A stretch of 59,746 nucleotides of DNA from Planctomycetota bacterium (GTDB lineage: Bacteria; Planctomycetota; UBA1135; GCA-002686595), in assembly GCA_016872755.1 (NCBI GenBank), contig VGZE01000005.1:1-59746 (forward strand). Direction: 5' to 3'. Shown here one piece after another: positions 42,810 to 51,407 of this stretch (position 1 is the stretch's first letter; every line of letters starts with the position of its first letter). Below the pieces are notes generated by a model. That model was not told where the DNA came from. It saw only the letters and a list, made by a program, of their open reading frames with translations, and made no database searches. The translations under genes and the position numbers were made by a program.

Positions 42810-44104
42810 GAGCGCGCCTCTTCCGCGCGCGCCGGCAGGGATTCGCCGATCACGCAACGCTCAGGATCGAAACGCGCCGCGGCCACCGCGCGCAGCTCGC
42901 GCGCGCTGATGCCGTCATAGCGACGGCCGCCGTCGAAACACTCGCGCCAGTCGTGGTCGATGCCTTCCACGGCCAGCTCCTGCGCCAGGGACGAGATCGA
43001 CTCGCATTCGAAGGCCTCTGCCGAGCGGATCAACGCGCGCGCGCGCCGCAGCTCGACTGCATCGATCGGCTCCCGCCGCAGGCGCTCGAGCTCCGCCGCG
43101 ATCGCGCGCTCCAGCGCCGCGGGCTCGATGCCGGCCGAGGCCTCGGCCAGGATCCACATCACGCCGCCCGTGGCCCGCGTGTCATTGCTCACCGACACCC
43201 AGACCGCCAGGCGCTCGTCGTAGACGAGCCGCTTCTGCAGTCGCGACAGGCGACCCGAACCCAGCACGACCGTCAGCAGGTCGAGCGCGCGATCCTCGCG
43301 CGTTCCCACCGCGCAAGTCGGGAAGGCCAGGCAGAGCCGGCGCGCGCTGTCGGGCCAACTCTGACGGATGCGCGCGTGCGCGCCGAGCGCAGTCGCTGGA
43401 ACGCGCGGGCGCGTGGGAGCGGCGGGTGCGCGTACAGGCAGCCGGCCCAAGTGCCGGGCGGCCGCGCGGCGCGCGCCGGCCACGCTCACGTCCCCCGCGA
43501 TCACGAGCAGCGCGTTGTCCGGGCGATAGTGCGCGCGGTGATACGCGCGCATCGAGGCGGGAGTCGCGCCGCGCAGCGTGTTCGGATAGCCGATGATCGG
43601 CCGGCCGTAGGCGTGCCGTGGGAACATGACCGCCTCGACGCGCCGCATCAGCACGCCCCAGGGATCGTCCTCGCCCATCGCGAGTTCCTCGAGCACGACC
43701 TCGCGCTCGGCGTCGAACTCGGCGGGTTCCAGCAGCAGTCGTCGCATCCGGTCCGCCTCGATCGCGAGGGCCGCCTCCCAGCGATCGGAAGCCAGCTCGA
43801 ACCAATAGGCCGTGTGGTCGTGCCCGGTGAATGCGTTGTTCGAGCCGCCCAGACGCGCCGTCTCGCGATCGATCGCGCCCTTGCCGTAGCTCGGCGAGCC
43901 CTTGAACATCATGTGCTCGAGGAAGTGCGAGACGCCCGCCTCGTGCTCGGCCTCGTCATGCGAGCCGACGCGATAGCAGAGCACGGTCGAGACGATCGGA
44001 TCGCCCGGCCGCCGCGCCACGAGCACGCGCAGCCCGTTGGCGAGTCGGTGCTCGCTGCAATCGGCGCCGCCCAGCCGTAGCACGCGCGCGGGAGCGGCCC
44101 TCAA
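42806..44104 (-). CDS. M16-family zinc peptidase (catalytic subunit)
   Basis: A 432-residue processing-peptidase-like protein. The inverted zinc motif HFLEH (His60-x2-Glu63-His64 when counted from TTG 44104) lies in EAGVSHFLEHMMFKGSPSY. The third ligand Glu is in DAEREVVLEELAMGEDDPW (about 140). HAYGRPIIGYPNTLRG and YHRAHYRPDNALLVIAGDVS complete the first half, and the second half contains VVLGSGRLSRLQKRLVYDER. There is no ATG near the natural N-terminus. TTG 44104, overlapping the rluB stop as TTGA, fits the coupling style of this operon; GTG 44083 is the alternative. A zinc-lacking partner follows. Confidence 0.87.
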   Translation of the reverse strand: MRAAPARVLRLGGADCSEHRLANGLRVLVARRPGDPIVSTVLCYRVGSHDEAEHEAGVSHFLEHMMFKGSPSYGKGAIDRETARLGGSNNAFTGHDHTAYWFELASDRWEAALAIEADRMRRLLLEPAEFDAEREVVLEELAMGEDDPWGVLMRRVEAVMFPRHAYGRPIIGYPNTLRGATPASMRAYHRAHYRPDNALLVIAGDVSVAGARRAAARHLGRLPVRAPAAPTRPRVPATALGAHARIRQSWPDSARRLCLAFPTCAVGTREDRALDLLTVVLGSGRLSRLQKRLVYDERLAVWVSVSNDTRATGGVMWILAEASAGIEPAALERAIAAELERLRREPIDAVELRRARALIRSAEAFECESISSLAQELAVEGIDHDWRECFDGGRRYDGISARELRAVAAARFDPERCVIGESLPARAEEARS

Positions 44105-45000
44105 GCGCGCCGCCCCCCGGGCGCGCGCACGCTCGTACGAACGGAGCCCTTGCGCGCGGCGCGGCGAAACTTCTGCCCCGGACCGCGCTTCTTCTGAAGT
44201 CGCTCCAGGCGCGGATTCTCGGCGCCAGACTGGGTCGGATCGAGCAGCGCCTCGATTTCGTCGCGTCGCAGCGGGCGCCATGCGCCGATCTTCAACCCGT
44301 GGTCGTCGAGCGGCCCGAGGCGCGATCGGTGCAGGCGCGCGATCTTGAAACCGACGGCGGCGAAGATGCGCCGCACTTCGCGATTGACGCCCTCGTTGAT
44401 CGTGACCTCGAGCTGCGACTGCTTCTCGCTGCGCTTGAGCACGACCACGCGCGCTCCGCCGGTGACGCCCTCGGCCAGCCGCACTCCTTGCCGAACGCCC
44501 TGCAACGCCTCGTCGGGGACGAATCCGTGGATCTTGACCAGGTAGGTCTTGGGCACGCCGTAACGCGGATGCATGACCCGATTGGCGAGTTCGCCGTCGT
44601 TGGTCAGCACGAGCAGCCCCGTCGTGTCCTCGTCGAGCCTGCCGACACTGTAGATGCGGCCCTTGTCGCGATCGTCGATGAGGTCGATCGCGCGCGAGCG
44701 ATTCTCGAGCTCGTCGTTGGTGCAGAAGACACCGCGCGGCTTGTTGAGCAGGTAATAGCGCTTGCGGGTCGGACGCACGCCGATCGGCGATCCGTCCACC
44801 TCGACGCGGCAGTTCTCCGGATCGATGCGCGTGCCCAGCTCACGCACGGTGGAGCCGTCGATGCTGACGTGGCCTGCGGCGATCAGGCCGTCGCACTTGC
44901 GGCGCGAAGCCACGCCTTGGTCGGCGAGCCACTTGTTCAATCGAACCGAGGCAGGACCGGCATCCGGCTCGCGCGGTCCGGGGGAGGTGGGATCTTTCAT
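44101..45000 (-). CDS. Ribosomal large-subunit pseudouridine synthase, RluB/RsuA family
   Basis: A 299-residue enzyme that converts a specific rRNA uridine to pseudouridine. An S4 RNA-binding domain comes first (VRLNKWLADQGVASRRKCDG, about residues 19-38, to about 75). The catalytic domain contains YYLLNKPRGVFCTNDE and the active-site GRLDEDTTGLLVLTNDG (catalytic Asp), followed by LEVTINEGVNREVRRIFAAV and LHRSRLGPL, both signatures of RsuA/RluB. The C-terminus is strongly basic. ATG 45000 is chosen since the frame upstream overlaps the isomerase gene. It lies 14 bp downstream of the mannose-6-phosphate isomerase gene. Confidence 0.9.
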   Translation of the reverse strand: MKDPTSPGPREPDAGPASVRLNKWLADQGVASRRKCDGLIAAGHVSIDGSTVRELGTRIDPENCRVEVDGSPIGVRPTRKRYYLLNKPRGVFCTNDELENRSRAIDLIDDRDKGRIYSVGRLDEDTTGLLVLTNDGELANRVMHPRYGVPKTYLVKIHGFVPDEALQGVRQGVRLAEGVTGGARVVVLKRSEKQSQLEVTINEGVNREVRRIFAAVGFKIARLHRSRLGPLDDHGLKIGAWRPLRRDEIEALLDPTQSGAENPRLERLQKKRGPGQKFRRAARKGSVRTSVRAPGGRRA

Positions 45001-45014
45001 CGTTGTCGCGGCTG

Positions 45015-46076
45015 CTAGGCCCGATACAGGATCTGCAAGAGCTCGAGTCCGCCGGCGGCCGGCTCGATGTAGTGGTAATCGATCGAAGCGGGAACGAGCC
45101 ACACGTCGCCGGGGCGGAGCACCAGACCGGACGCGCCGCCGCGCACGGCGAGCTCGCCGGAACCGCGCAGCGCCGAGTAGATCTGGTACTGCCCGTTCGT
45201 CGACAAGCGACCGCGCGCGTGGAAGGCGAGCGAGTTCATCGCGAAGCTGCTCGTGCGTGCCAGCGGCGCGCGCCCATAGCCGCGCCCGCTGTCCTCGTGG
45301 CGCGCCTCGACAGGCGGTCGCGGCGGTGCGCCGTACTCGGCCGCGGCCAGCGCTTGCTCGAGATGGATCGGACGCGGGCGCCCATCGTCGCCGACCCGGC
45401 CGAAGTCCCACAGCCGATAGGTGGTGTCGGAGTTCTGCTGGACCTCGAGCAGCACGACTCCGGCGCCGTGCGCATGCACGGTGCCGCCGGGGATCAAGAA
45501 GCACTGGCCGGGACGCGCGTCCCAGCGCTGAAGCAGATCGAGCACGCCCGGACCGGCGGCGGCCTCGCGCAATTCCGCCGGGGTCACGCCAGGCTTCAGC
45601 CCGGCCCAGATCACGGCCCCCGGATCAGCGGCGAGCACGATCGCGGCCTCGCACTTACCTTCGCTGTCGCCGCCGAGTCGCGCGGCGGTCGCGTCGTCGG
45701 GATGTACCTGGACGGACAGCGGCTTGCGGGCGTCGAGGTGCTTGATCAGCAGCGGAAAGCGGCCGTGTCGATCGGCCGGTGCCTTGCCGAGGAGCGCGCG
45801 ACCGCAGTCGCGCACGAGGTCGCGCAGCGTGGACGGCGAGGCCCCAGCGGGAGCGCCCTTCGAGTGGGCCTGGCCGGCGCTGACCTGCGAGCAGTGCTCG
45901 GCGCGGTCGACGAGCTCCCAACTCTCTCCGATCGGACCCGGCGCCTCCAACCGGATGCCGGGAACGCGCTCGAGCTCGCGCCCGCCCCAAACCTTGGGCA
46001 GCAGGATGCGGTCGAAGCGTAACGGGACGTCGAGTTCGGGCAGCAAGGAGCTACGTAGTCTACTCGCGGACGCCAC
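45015..46076 (-). CDS. manA: Mannose-6-phosphate isomerase, class I
   Basis: A 353-residue zinc enzyme interconverting mannose 6-phosphate and fructose 6-phosphate for nucleotide-sugar synthesis. Signatures: LRFDRILLPKVWGGRELE and ESWELVDRAEHCS, then LIKHLDARKPLSVQVHPDD (zinc ligands Gln and His), PGQCFLIPGGTVHAHGAGVVLLEVQQNSDTTYR in two adjoining pieces (IPGGTVHAHGAGVVLLEVQQ carries further ligands), and a C-terminal cupin strand region. The start is uncertain: GTG 46076 gives the length used here, and TTG 46046 starts closer to the conserved fold. It may serve the same sugar pathways as Ugd and the TMTC-like proteins. Confidence 0.88.
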   Translation of the reverse strand: MASASRLRSSLLPELDVPLRFDRILLPKVWGGRELERVPGIRLEAPGPIGESWELVDRAEHCSQVSAGQAHSKGAPAGASPSTLRDLVRDCGRALLGKAPADRHGRFPLLIKHLDARKPLSVQVHPDDATAARLGGDSEGKCEAAIVLAADPGAVIWAGLKPGVTPAELREAAAGPGVLDLLQRWDARPGQCFLIPGGTVHAHGAGVVLLEVQQNSDTTYRLWDFGRVGDDGRPRPIHLEQALAAAEYGAPPRPPVEARHEDSGRGYGRAPLARTSSFAMNSLAFHARGRLSTNGQYQIYSALRGSGELAVRGGASGLVLRPGDVWLVPASIDYHYIEPAAGGLELLQILYRA

Positions 46077-46153
46077 CGCGCAACCGTCGACGGCGAGCGC
46101 AGGAGGTCCGGCCTGCTGACAGGTGCGCTGGAACCTGTTCAGCTATCAGCCGC

Positions 46154-46543
46154 ATGCGCGCCACGCCGCCGGACCTGGCCTCGCTCGGGCAGTGGGTCTT
46201 CGGGTTCGTCAGCCTGCTGTTGCTGCCGGTGCTCGGCGTGCTCTCGCTCACCAAGCGGCGCGTGTCGCCGTGGCTGACCTACGCCGCGCTGGGCTGGGCC
46301 GCGCTGGGTCTCCTGGCATTGGGGTTCGGCCCGCCGGCCTGGCTGCTCGGCTTGGACGGGGCGCGCACGTTTTGGATGCGCTGGGCGATCGGACTGTTCC
46401 TGCTCGTCGCGATCCAGTGGGTGGCACGCCTGCGCGAGCGCAAGCAATCGCGTCGCTGGATCCAGCTCGGCCTGGCGCTGCTCGCGATCCTGACCTTCGC
46501 GCGCGGCTTGTGGGCGTTCCTCAATCGCTTCGCGGCCAATTGA
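46154..46543 (+). CDS. Small membrane protein, unknown function
   Basis: A 129-residue protein with four hydrophobic segments (about residues 12-32, 40-60, 72-90 and 103-125) and basic loops (TKRRVSPW and RLRERKQSRRW). It diverges from the mannose-6-phosphate isomerase gene by 77 bp and precedes rsmH by 94 bp. I recognise no family; it is probably an inner-membrane protein. Confidence 0.55.
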   Translation: MRATPPDLASLGQWVFGFVSLLLLPVLGVLSLTKRRVSPWLTYAALGWAALGLLALGFGPPAWLLGLDGARTFWMRWAIGLFLLVAIQWVARLRERKQSRRWIQLGLALLAILTFARGLWAFLNRFAAN

Positions 46544-46637
46544 GCGCGTCACGACCTGACTCTTCCCCACCGTTAGACTGGCGCGTGCAGGAAACCAGGA
46601 TGTCGCGCTCGCACACGGCCCCGTTCGGATCGAGCTC

Positions 46638-47663
46638 GTGAGCGAGCCGCGCCGACGCCGCGTGCGCTACTCCGGCACGCACCCGCGCCGCTACGAGGAG
46701 AAGTACAAGGAGCTCGCGGCGGATGCCGATCCGGAGTTCCTCGCCAAGGTGCGCGCGCGCGGCATGACTCCGGCCGGCACGCACGTGCCGATCCTGCTCG
46801 ACGAGCTGCTCTCGATCCTGAGCCTGCGCCCCGGCATGCGCGGTGTCGATGCAACGCTCGGCTGGGGCGGGCATGCGGAGCACGTGCTCGCCGCGATCGC
46901 TCCGGGGGGTGAACTGCTCGGCCTGGACGTCGATCCGCTCGAGTTGCCGCGCACGCTGGCGCGCCTTGCGGCACGCGGCCACGTCGAGCCGGCGCTGCAC
47001 GCGCGGCGCACGAATTACGCCGCGTTGTCCTCCGTGCTGCACGAACTCGGATGGGGCGACGGGATCGACTTCCTCTACGCGGACCTCGGACTGTCGTCGA
47101 TGCAGATCGACACGCCGGCGCGCGGTTTCAGTTACAAGGTCGACGCGCCCTTGGACATGCGGATGAACCCGGCACGAGGCCGCTCGGCCGCCGATTATCT
47201 CGCGACCGCGGATCCGATGGATCTTGCGCGCGTGCTCGAGGAGAACGCGGACGAGCCGCGCGCTCGGACCCTCGCTCCCCTGCTCGCTCGACGTCGCTTC
47301 GCAACCACGCACGAACTCGCGCGGGTGATCCGGGAAGCGCTGCCGGAACGCAGCGCGGACGAGGATCGGACGGCGACGATCCGTCGCGTGTTCCAGGCGA
47401 TCCGGATCGAGGTCAACGATGAATTCGCTGTGCTCGAGCGCCTGCTCCAGCAGTTGCCGGCCGCGCTGCGGAGCGGCGGCCGTGTGGCGATCCTGTCCTT
47501 CCACTCGGGCGAGGACCGGCGCGTGAAGAAGGCGCTCGCGGCGGGCGCGCGCGGGGGCATCTATGCCGAGGTGGGTGACGAGGTGATCCGACCGAGCGGG
47601 CGCGAGCGCCACGCAAACCCGCGTGCAGCCGCCGCAAAACTGCGTTGGGCGGCTCGGGCCTGA
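46638..47663 (+). CDS. rsmH: 16S rRNA (cytosine-1402-N4)-methyltransferase
   Basis: A 341-residue enzyme that methylates N4 of C1402 in 16S rRNA. The SAM-binding motif is HVPILLDELLSILSL then RGVDATLGWGGHAEHVLAAI. FLYADLGLSSMQIDTPARGFS (family form LGVSSxQxDxxxRGFS) and PLDMRMNP follow, with later VNDEFAVLERLL and ILSFHSGEDRRVK. An extra N-terminal stretch of about 45 residues (RRRRVRYSGTHPRRYEEKYKE-like, basic) precedes the usual HxPVL start. The GTG at 46638 begins that extension. rsmH is often in the dcw cell-division cluster; here no mur or fts gene adjoins. Confidence 0.93.
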   Translation: MSEPRRRRVRYSGTHPRRYEEKYKELAADADPEFLAKVRARGMTPAGTHVPILLDELLSILSLRPGMRGVDATLGWGGHAEHVLAAIAPGGELLGLDVDPLELPRTLARLAARGHVEPALHARRTNYAALSSVLHELGWGDGIDFLYADLGLSSMQIDTPARGFSYKVDAPLDMRMNPARGRSAADYLATADPMDLARVLEENADEPRARTLAPLLARRRFATTHELARVIREALPERSADEDRTATIRRVFQAIRIEVNDEFAVLERLLQQLPAALRSGGRVAILSFHSGEDRRVKKALAAGARGGIYAEVGDEVIRPSGRERHANPRAAAAKLRWAARA

Positions 47664-47763
47664 AACGGACGCTCCGGGGGGGGCCGCACGCCGGCCTCGA
47701 CGCGCACGAACCCACCGGCAAGAAGCCCCACCCTTTGAAGTCCATTGCGGTTAGGCTTGAGGA

Positions 47764-48723
47764 ATGTCGCCCCTCCACCGCCTCATCCCGTTGCTCGTCC
47801 TGACCGTCCCCATCTCGATTCACGGCCAAGCGCCGGTCGTCCCAGGATCCGCCTCCCAGGGTGCCGGGACAGCCAGTCCGTTGAAGCACGAGTTTGCGGG
47901 ACAGTCGCCCTGGTTCTCAGGAGTATTCGGCGGTCACGGCTACGTCCTGCTGAAGCTGCCGACCACTTGGGCAAAGGCCGAACTCTTCGCGCAGGTCAAT
48001 TTCAACGCCCACCTGGTCGTTGTGAACTCCCCGCAGGAGCACTTCTTCCTCTACAGCACGTTCTGCGGAACGCTCGCCGACTCGCGCGATCTGTGGATCG
48101 GGATGACGGACCGCTTCGTCGAAGGGAACTGGAAGTGGGTCACGGGCGAGCCGATCACCTACACCTCCTGGGGCCCCTTCGAACCCAACAACTACAGCGG
48201 CTTCACGCCGGCCGGCGAGGACTTCGCGCAGTTCATGGGGCCTGGCTCGTACGTTCCGAGCACGTGGAACGACATGAGCCCCTGGGACACGATCTATCAG
48301 CAACCGATCCACGGCGTCATCGAGTTGCCGCTGGCGCCCGCGAGCGTGCCGAACCCGATCTCGCTGACGACCGGCGGCATGCACGTGCTCCCCATCGTGG
48401 CTCCGGCCGAATTGGCCGGACACGAGTACCTGGTGATCGGATCGGTTTCCGGCACTCGTCCGGGCCTCGACCTGGGCGGCGTGCACTTGCCGCTGAATCT
48501 GGACGCCTACACGCTCGCGACCCTGAGCAATCCCGACGACGGGCTGATCCGCGCCGGTCGCGGCCAACTCGATCAGTTGGGTGAGGCCTTGGCGGCGTTC
48601 CAGGTGCCCCCCGGCCTTCCCGCGAACCTGGTTGGGCTGCAAGTCCACCACTGCGCGGTCGTCCACAGCCAAGGGCAGATCGAGTACGTCACGGTTCCCT
48701 TGACCGCGACTCTGATGCCCTAG
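47764..48723 (+). CDS. Secreted protein with C-type-lectin-like domain
   Basis: A 319-residue exported protein with a signal peptide (LHRLIPLLVLTVPISIHGQA). Residues about 55-195 form a C-type-lectin-like domain: HGYVLLKLPTTWAKAELFAQ, HLVVVNSPQEHFFLYS, LWIGMTDRFVEGNWKWVTG (the WIGL core), SWGPFEPNNYSG with an EPN Ca/mannose-type motif, EDFAQFMG and STWNDMSPWD (the WND motif). EPN and WND together predict calcium-dependent carbohydrate binding. The C-terminal ~120 residues are a beta-rich module like those of other secreted proteins here. GAGGA lies directly against the ATG. Confidence 0.8.
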   Translation: MSPLHRLIPLLVLTVPISIHGQAPVVPGSASQGAGTASPLKHEFAGQSPWFSGVFGGHGYVLLKLPTTWAKAELFAQVNFNAHLVVVNSPQEHFFLYSTFCGTLADSRDLWIGMTDRFVEGNWKWVTGEPITYTSWGPFEPNNYSGFTPAGEDFAQFMGPGSYVPSTWNDMSPWDTIYQQPIHGVIELPLAPASVPNPISLTTGGMHVLPIVAPAELAGHEYLVIGSVSGTRPGLDLGGVHLPLNLDAYTLATLSNPDDGLIRAGRGQLDQLGEALAAFQVPPGLPANLVGLQVHHCAVVHSQGQIEYVTVPLTATLMP

Positions 48724-48785
48724 CCGCGACGCGAATCGCGGATTGCGAGCGCGCTGGGTCCACCACGGTGGAAACCCAGCGACGC

Positions 48786-50537
48786 TCAGCTAGTTCGGCG
48801 ATCGCCTAGCAGTCGCCGCGCCTCGGCACGCGCAGTGGCCTGGTCGGCCCCGCCCGCGATCATGTCGGCGATCTCGCGCTCGCGCGCTTCGCCGGTCATC
48901 GACTCGACGTGCGTCTGCGTGCGACCCCCCCGCACGGACTTCGCCACCTTCAAGTGCACGTCCGCGGAAGCCGCGATGGACGGCAGGTGCGTCACGCACA
49001 GGACCTGGTGGCGTCGGCCCAGCTCGCGCAGGTGACGCGCCACGCGCGGGCCGAGCCGCCCGCCCACGCCGGCATCGATCTCGTCGAAGACGAGCGTGCG
49101 CGGTGCATCGCGCACCGAGAGCACGCTGCGCAGTCCGAGGAAGATCCGCGCGGCCTCACCGCCGGACGCGACGTGCCTCAGCGCGCGGGCAGGCTCGCCG
49201 GGATTGGCGGCCAGCAACAGTTCGGCGCGCTCGAGACCGGCCTCGCCGAAGTGCTCGCGATCCGACGCCGTCGCTTCGGCCCGCGGCGCGAGCAGGAATT
49301 CGATGCGCGCCTTTTCGAGCCCGAGATCGGCCAAGGCCGCCGACAGCTCGCGCTGCAGGCCGGGCACGAGCTTCGCTCGCCGCTTCGACAGTTGCGCGCC
49401 CAGTTCAAGCAGCGCCGTGCGTGCCTGCGCGAGTTCCGCCTCGAGCGCGCCGCCGGCCTCCTCCTCGCCCTCGAGGGCCTCGATTTCCGCCGTGATCTCC
49501 GCGTGCCGGTCCACGAGTCGGTCGGCGGCGAGCGCGTGCTTGCGCTCGAGCTCCTCGATCGCCGCGAGCCGTTCCTCGACGGATTCGAGTCGGCGGGGAT
49601 CGGAACTGACGCCCTCGGCGAACGAGCGCAAGGCCCGGACGCCGTCGTCCAGAGCGGCGAGCGCCGTTCCCAGCGCCTCGGCCGGGGCGGCCAGGCCTGC
49701 GATCCGCTCGCGCCATCGCTCGTACGAGCGCGCCGCGCGCTGCAGCCGACCGAGCGCGGCACCTTCGCCGTCGGCGAGTTCCTCGAGCGAGCTGGCGAGC
49801 TCGTCGCGCAGCTCGCCAGCCGAGCGCAGCAGTTCGCGCTCGCCGGCCAGCTCCGCGGACTCGCCCGGGCGCAGCGCGAGCGCTGCGAGCTCGCGGGCCT
49901 GGTGCCGCAGCCAATCCAGTCGGCGTGCGCGCTCGGCGCGCGAAGCCTCGCGCCCGTCCAACCGGCGCGCGAATTCGTGCCATCTCAGGTGCGCCGCGCG
50001 CCATGCGGCGAGTTCCGCGTGCAATCCGCCGTAGGTATCGAGCAGGTGCAGTTGCTCGGCGGGATCGAACAGATCCTGGTTCTCGTTTTGTCCGTGCACC
50101 TCGACGAGCAGGCCGGCGAGTGCGCGCAGAGCCTTCTGCGGCACCGGCCGCTGGTCGACGTGCGCGCGGGTGCGGCCGTCGCGTAGCAGCGCGCGCCCGA
50201 GCACGAGTTCGCGCTCGGCGGCGGAACCGCCTTCCGGTACGGCGTCGAAATCAGCGGCGATCTCGGGCAATTCTCGCGACAGCCACGCTCGCACGGCCTC
50301 CAGGCGTGGACCCGGCGGCAGGCAGAAGCGACCCTCGACGAGCGCGCGCTCGGCCCCGCTGCGCACCCAATCGGCACTCGAGCCGCGCAGCCGCTCGCCG
50401 AGCAACAGGTCGAGCGCACCGACGAGCAGGCTCTTGCCGGCGCCGGTCTCCCCGGTGATCGCGTTGAGGCCGGGGCCGAAACGCAGTTCGACGCGCTCGA
50501 ACAACGCGAAGTCGCGAATGCACAGCTCGATCAACAT
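48786..50537 (-). CDS. recN: DNA repair protein RecN
   Basis: A 583-residue SMC-like ATPase involved in double-strand break repair. Walker A is in NAITGETGAGKSLLVGALDL (about residues 28-47). Two coiled-coil arms flank the centre (about 150-370, rich in Arg, Glu and Ala, e.g. ERLAAIEELERKHALAADRL). The C-terminal half has the ABC signature region VASGGEAARIFLGLRSVL and Walker B LVFDEIDAGVGGRLGPRVA. ATG 50537 begins with MLIELCIRDFALFERVEL, the classical N-terminus; an open extension upstream is not similar. It converges with the lectin-like gene to its left and has a long intergenic region to its right. Confidence 0.94.
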   Translation of the reverse strand: MLIELCIRDFALFERVELRFGPGLNAITGETGAGKSLLVGALDLLLGERLRGSSADWVRSGAERALVEGRFCLPPGPRLEAVRAWLSRELPEIAADFDAVPEGGSAAERELVLGRALLRDGRTRAHVDQRPVPQKALRALAGLLVEVHGQNENQDLFDPAEQLHLLDTYGGLHAELAAWRAAHLRWHEFARRLDGREASRAERARRLDWLRHQARELAALALRPGESAELAGERELLRSAGELRDELASSLEELADGEGAALGRLQRAARSYERWRERIAGLAAPAEALGTALAALDDGVRALRSFAEGVSSDPRRLESVEERLAAIEELERKHALAADRLVDRHAEITAEIEALEGEEEAGGALEAELAQARTALLELGAQLSKRRAKLVPGLQRELSAALADLGLEKARIEFLLAPRAEATASDREHFGEAGLERAELLLAANPGEPARALRHVASGGEAARIFLGLRSVLSVRDAPRTLVFDEIDAGVGGRLGPRVARHLRELGRRHQVLCVTHLPSIAASADVHLKVAKSVRGGRTQTHVESMTGEAREREIADMIAGGADQATARAEARRLLGDRRTS

Positions 50538-50848
50538 GAGCGTCCCAGAAGGATGCTCGGAACGGCGGCGAGTTGCCAGTCGGCGCGTGCTGCGGCGGAA
50601 ATTCGTGGCGAACCTGCCACTTCCTGGAAGCTCGAGCATCTAGCAGAACGGGGCACGCCCCGGTCCTTGCATCGCGACCGACCACGGCCCGTCGGCGCCA
50701 GGGTGGGAACTCCGCCGGAGAAGGCACCAGCGGATTCGGGCCCAGCGCCTGCAGGCTGGGGACACGCGCTGCCGGGTATGGGTCCGGCGGTTCGCAATCG
50801 AATCGACCGGGGCGGCCCCCACTCGACCAACCTCAGTTCCAACCTGAC

Positions 50849-51130
50849 ATGCACCCGCTCGAAACGACCCAAGCCCAGTCGAAAACGATGACTACGCGCA
50901 CTCCGCGCGGAGCGGAACGGAGAACATCGGTGGAATCCGCGACCGGTCCGCGCGGCGCTCTGGCTGCGCCGTCGATCACGTCCGCGCGTGCGCCCTTCCC
51001 CCGCTCCGAGGGCCACGCGTCCACCACCCACGCGGGCGGTCGCCCGCGCACCTCGCTACGCCTCGCAGTGAAAACGGCCTCGCATCCGTCTTTCGCATGC
51101 GCAATAGCCTTGCTCAAGGAGTTCGCATGA
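50849..51130 (+). CDS. Doubtful 93-codon reading frame coupled to a small membrane protein
   Basis: The 589-bp interval between recN and the 48-residue membrane protein holds one frame of interest, 93 codons from ATG 50849 (or ATG 50888). Its TGA overlaps the next ATG (ATGA at 51127-51130). The product would be Arg-, Thr-, Ser- and Ala-rich with no hydrophobic segment or known motif. Codon use is only weakly coding-like, and no Shine-Dalgarno sequence precedes it. The overlap is the main reason to list it. The remaining part of the interval, 50538-50848, shows short inverted repeats and presumably the recN promoter, but nothing I can name. Confidence 0.2.
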   Translation: MHPLETTQAQSKTMTTRTPRGAERRTSVESATGPRGALAAPSITSARAPFPRSEGHASTTHAGGRPRTSLRLAVKTASHPSFACAIALLKEFA

Positions 51131-51273
51131 AGCTCGCACCGACGCACGTTCGTCCAGTGTTTGCAAGGCCGCGGCGGCCCCACGAACGCGCCGAAGCCTG
51201 GCCGTATCTCGTACTGCTTGCGCTGGCTGTGCTGGGCCTGTGGGGAGCCTGGACCCTGCTACGAGACTGGTGA
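51127..51273 (+). CDS. 48-residue single-pass membrane protein
   Basis: ATG 51127 is preceded by a textbook AAGGAG five bases upstream. The product has a basic N-terminus (about residues 9-20, RPVFARPRRPHERAE), then one hydrophobic helix (WPYLVLLALAVLGLWGAWTL, about 25-44) and a short RDW end. It is too short for most gene finders. The stop codon TGA is the first three bases of a 14-bp tandem repeat array. Function unknown; a small membrane-embedded regulator or a subunit of a larger complex are possible types. Confidence 0.5.
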   Translation: MKLAPTHVRPVFARPRRPHERAEAWPYLVLLALAVLGLWGAWTLLRDW

Positions 51274-51354
51274 TCGCGCTGCGGTGATCGCGCTGGGGTA
51301 ATCGCGCCGCGGTGGTCGCGCTGGGGTAATCGCGCCGCGGTGGTCGCGCCGCGC
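51271..51354. repeat. Six degenerate 14-bp tandem repeats after the small membrane protein
   Basis: Units of 14 bp run head to tail from 51271, consensus T(G/A)(A/G)TCGCGC(T/C)G(C/G)GG; the third and fifth are identical. Two further decayed units can be traced to about 51382. The first unit supplies the TGA stop of the 48-residue protein. The array lies between that gene and the minus-strand hypothetical gene ending at 51408. The period and a (G)ATCG core are shared with the array at 26383-26466, but the rest of the unit is different. Confidence 0.85.
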
Positions 51355-51407
51355 TGATCACTGGGCGGCGATCGCTCGACGCGCGTCGCATCGCCCTTCG
51401 GAGACCT

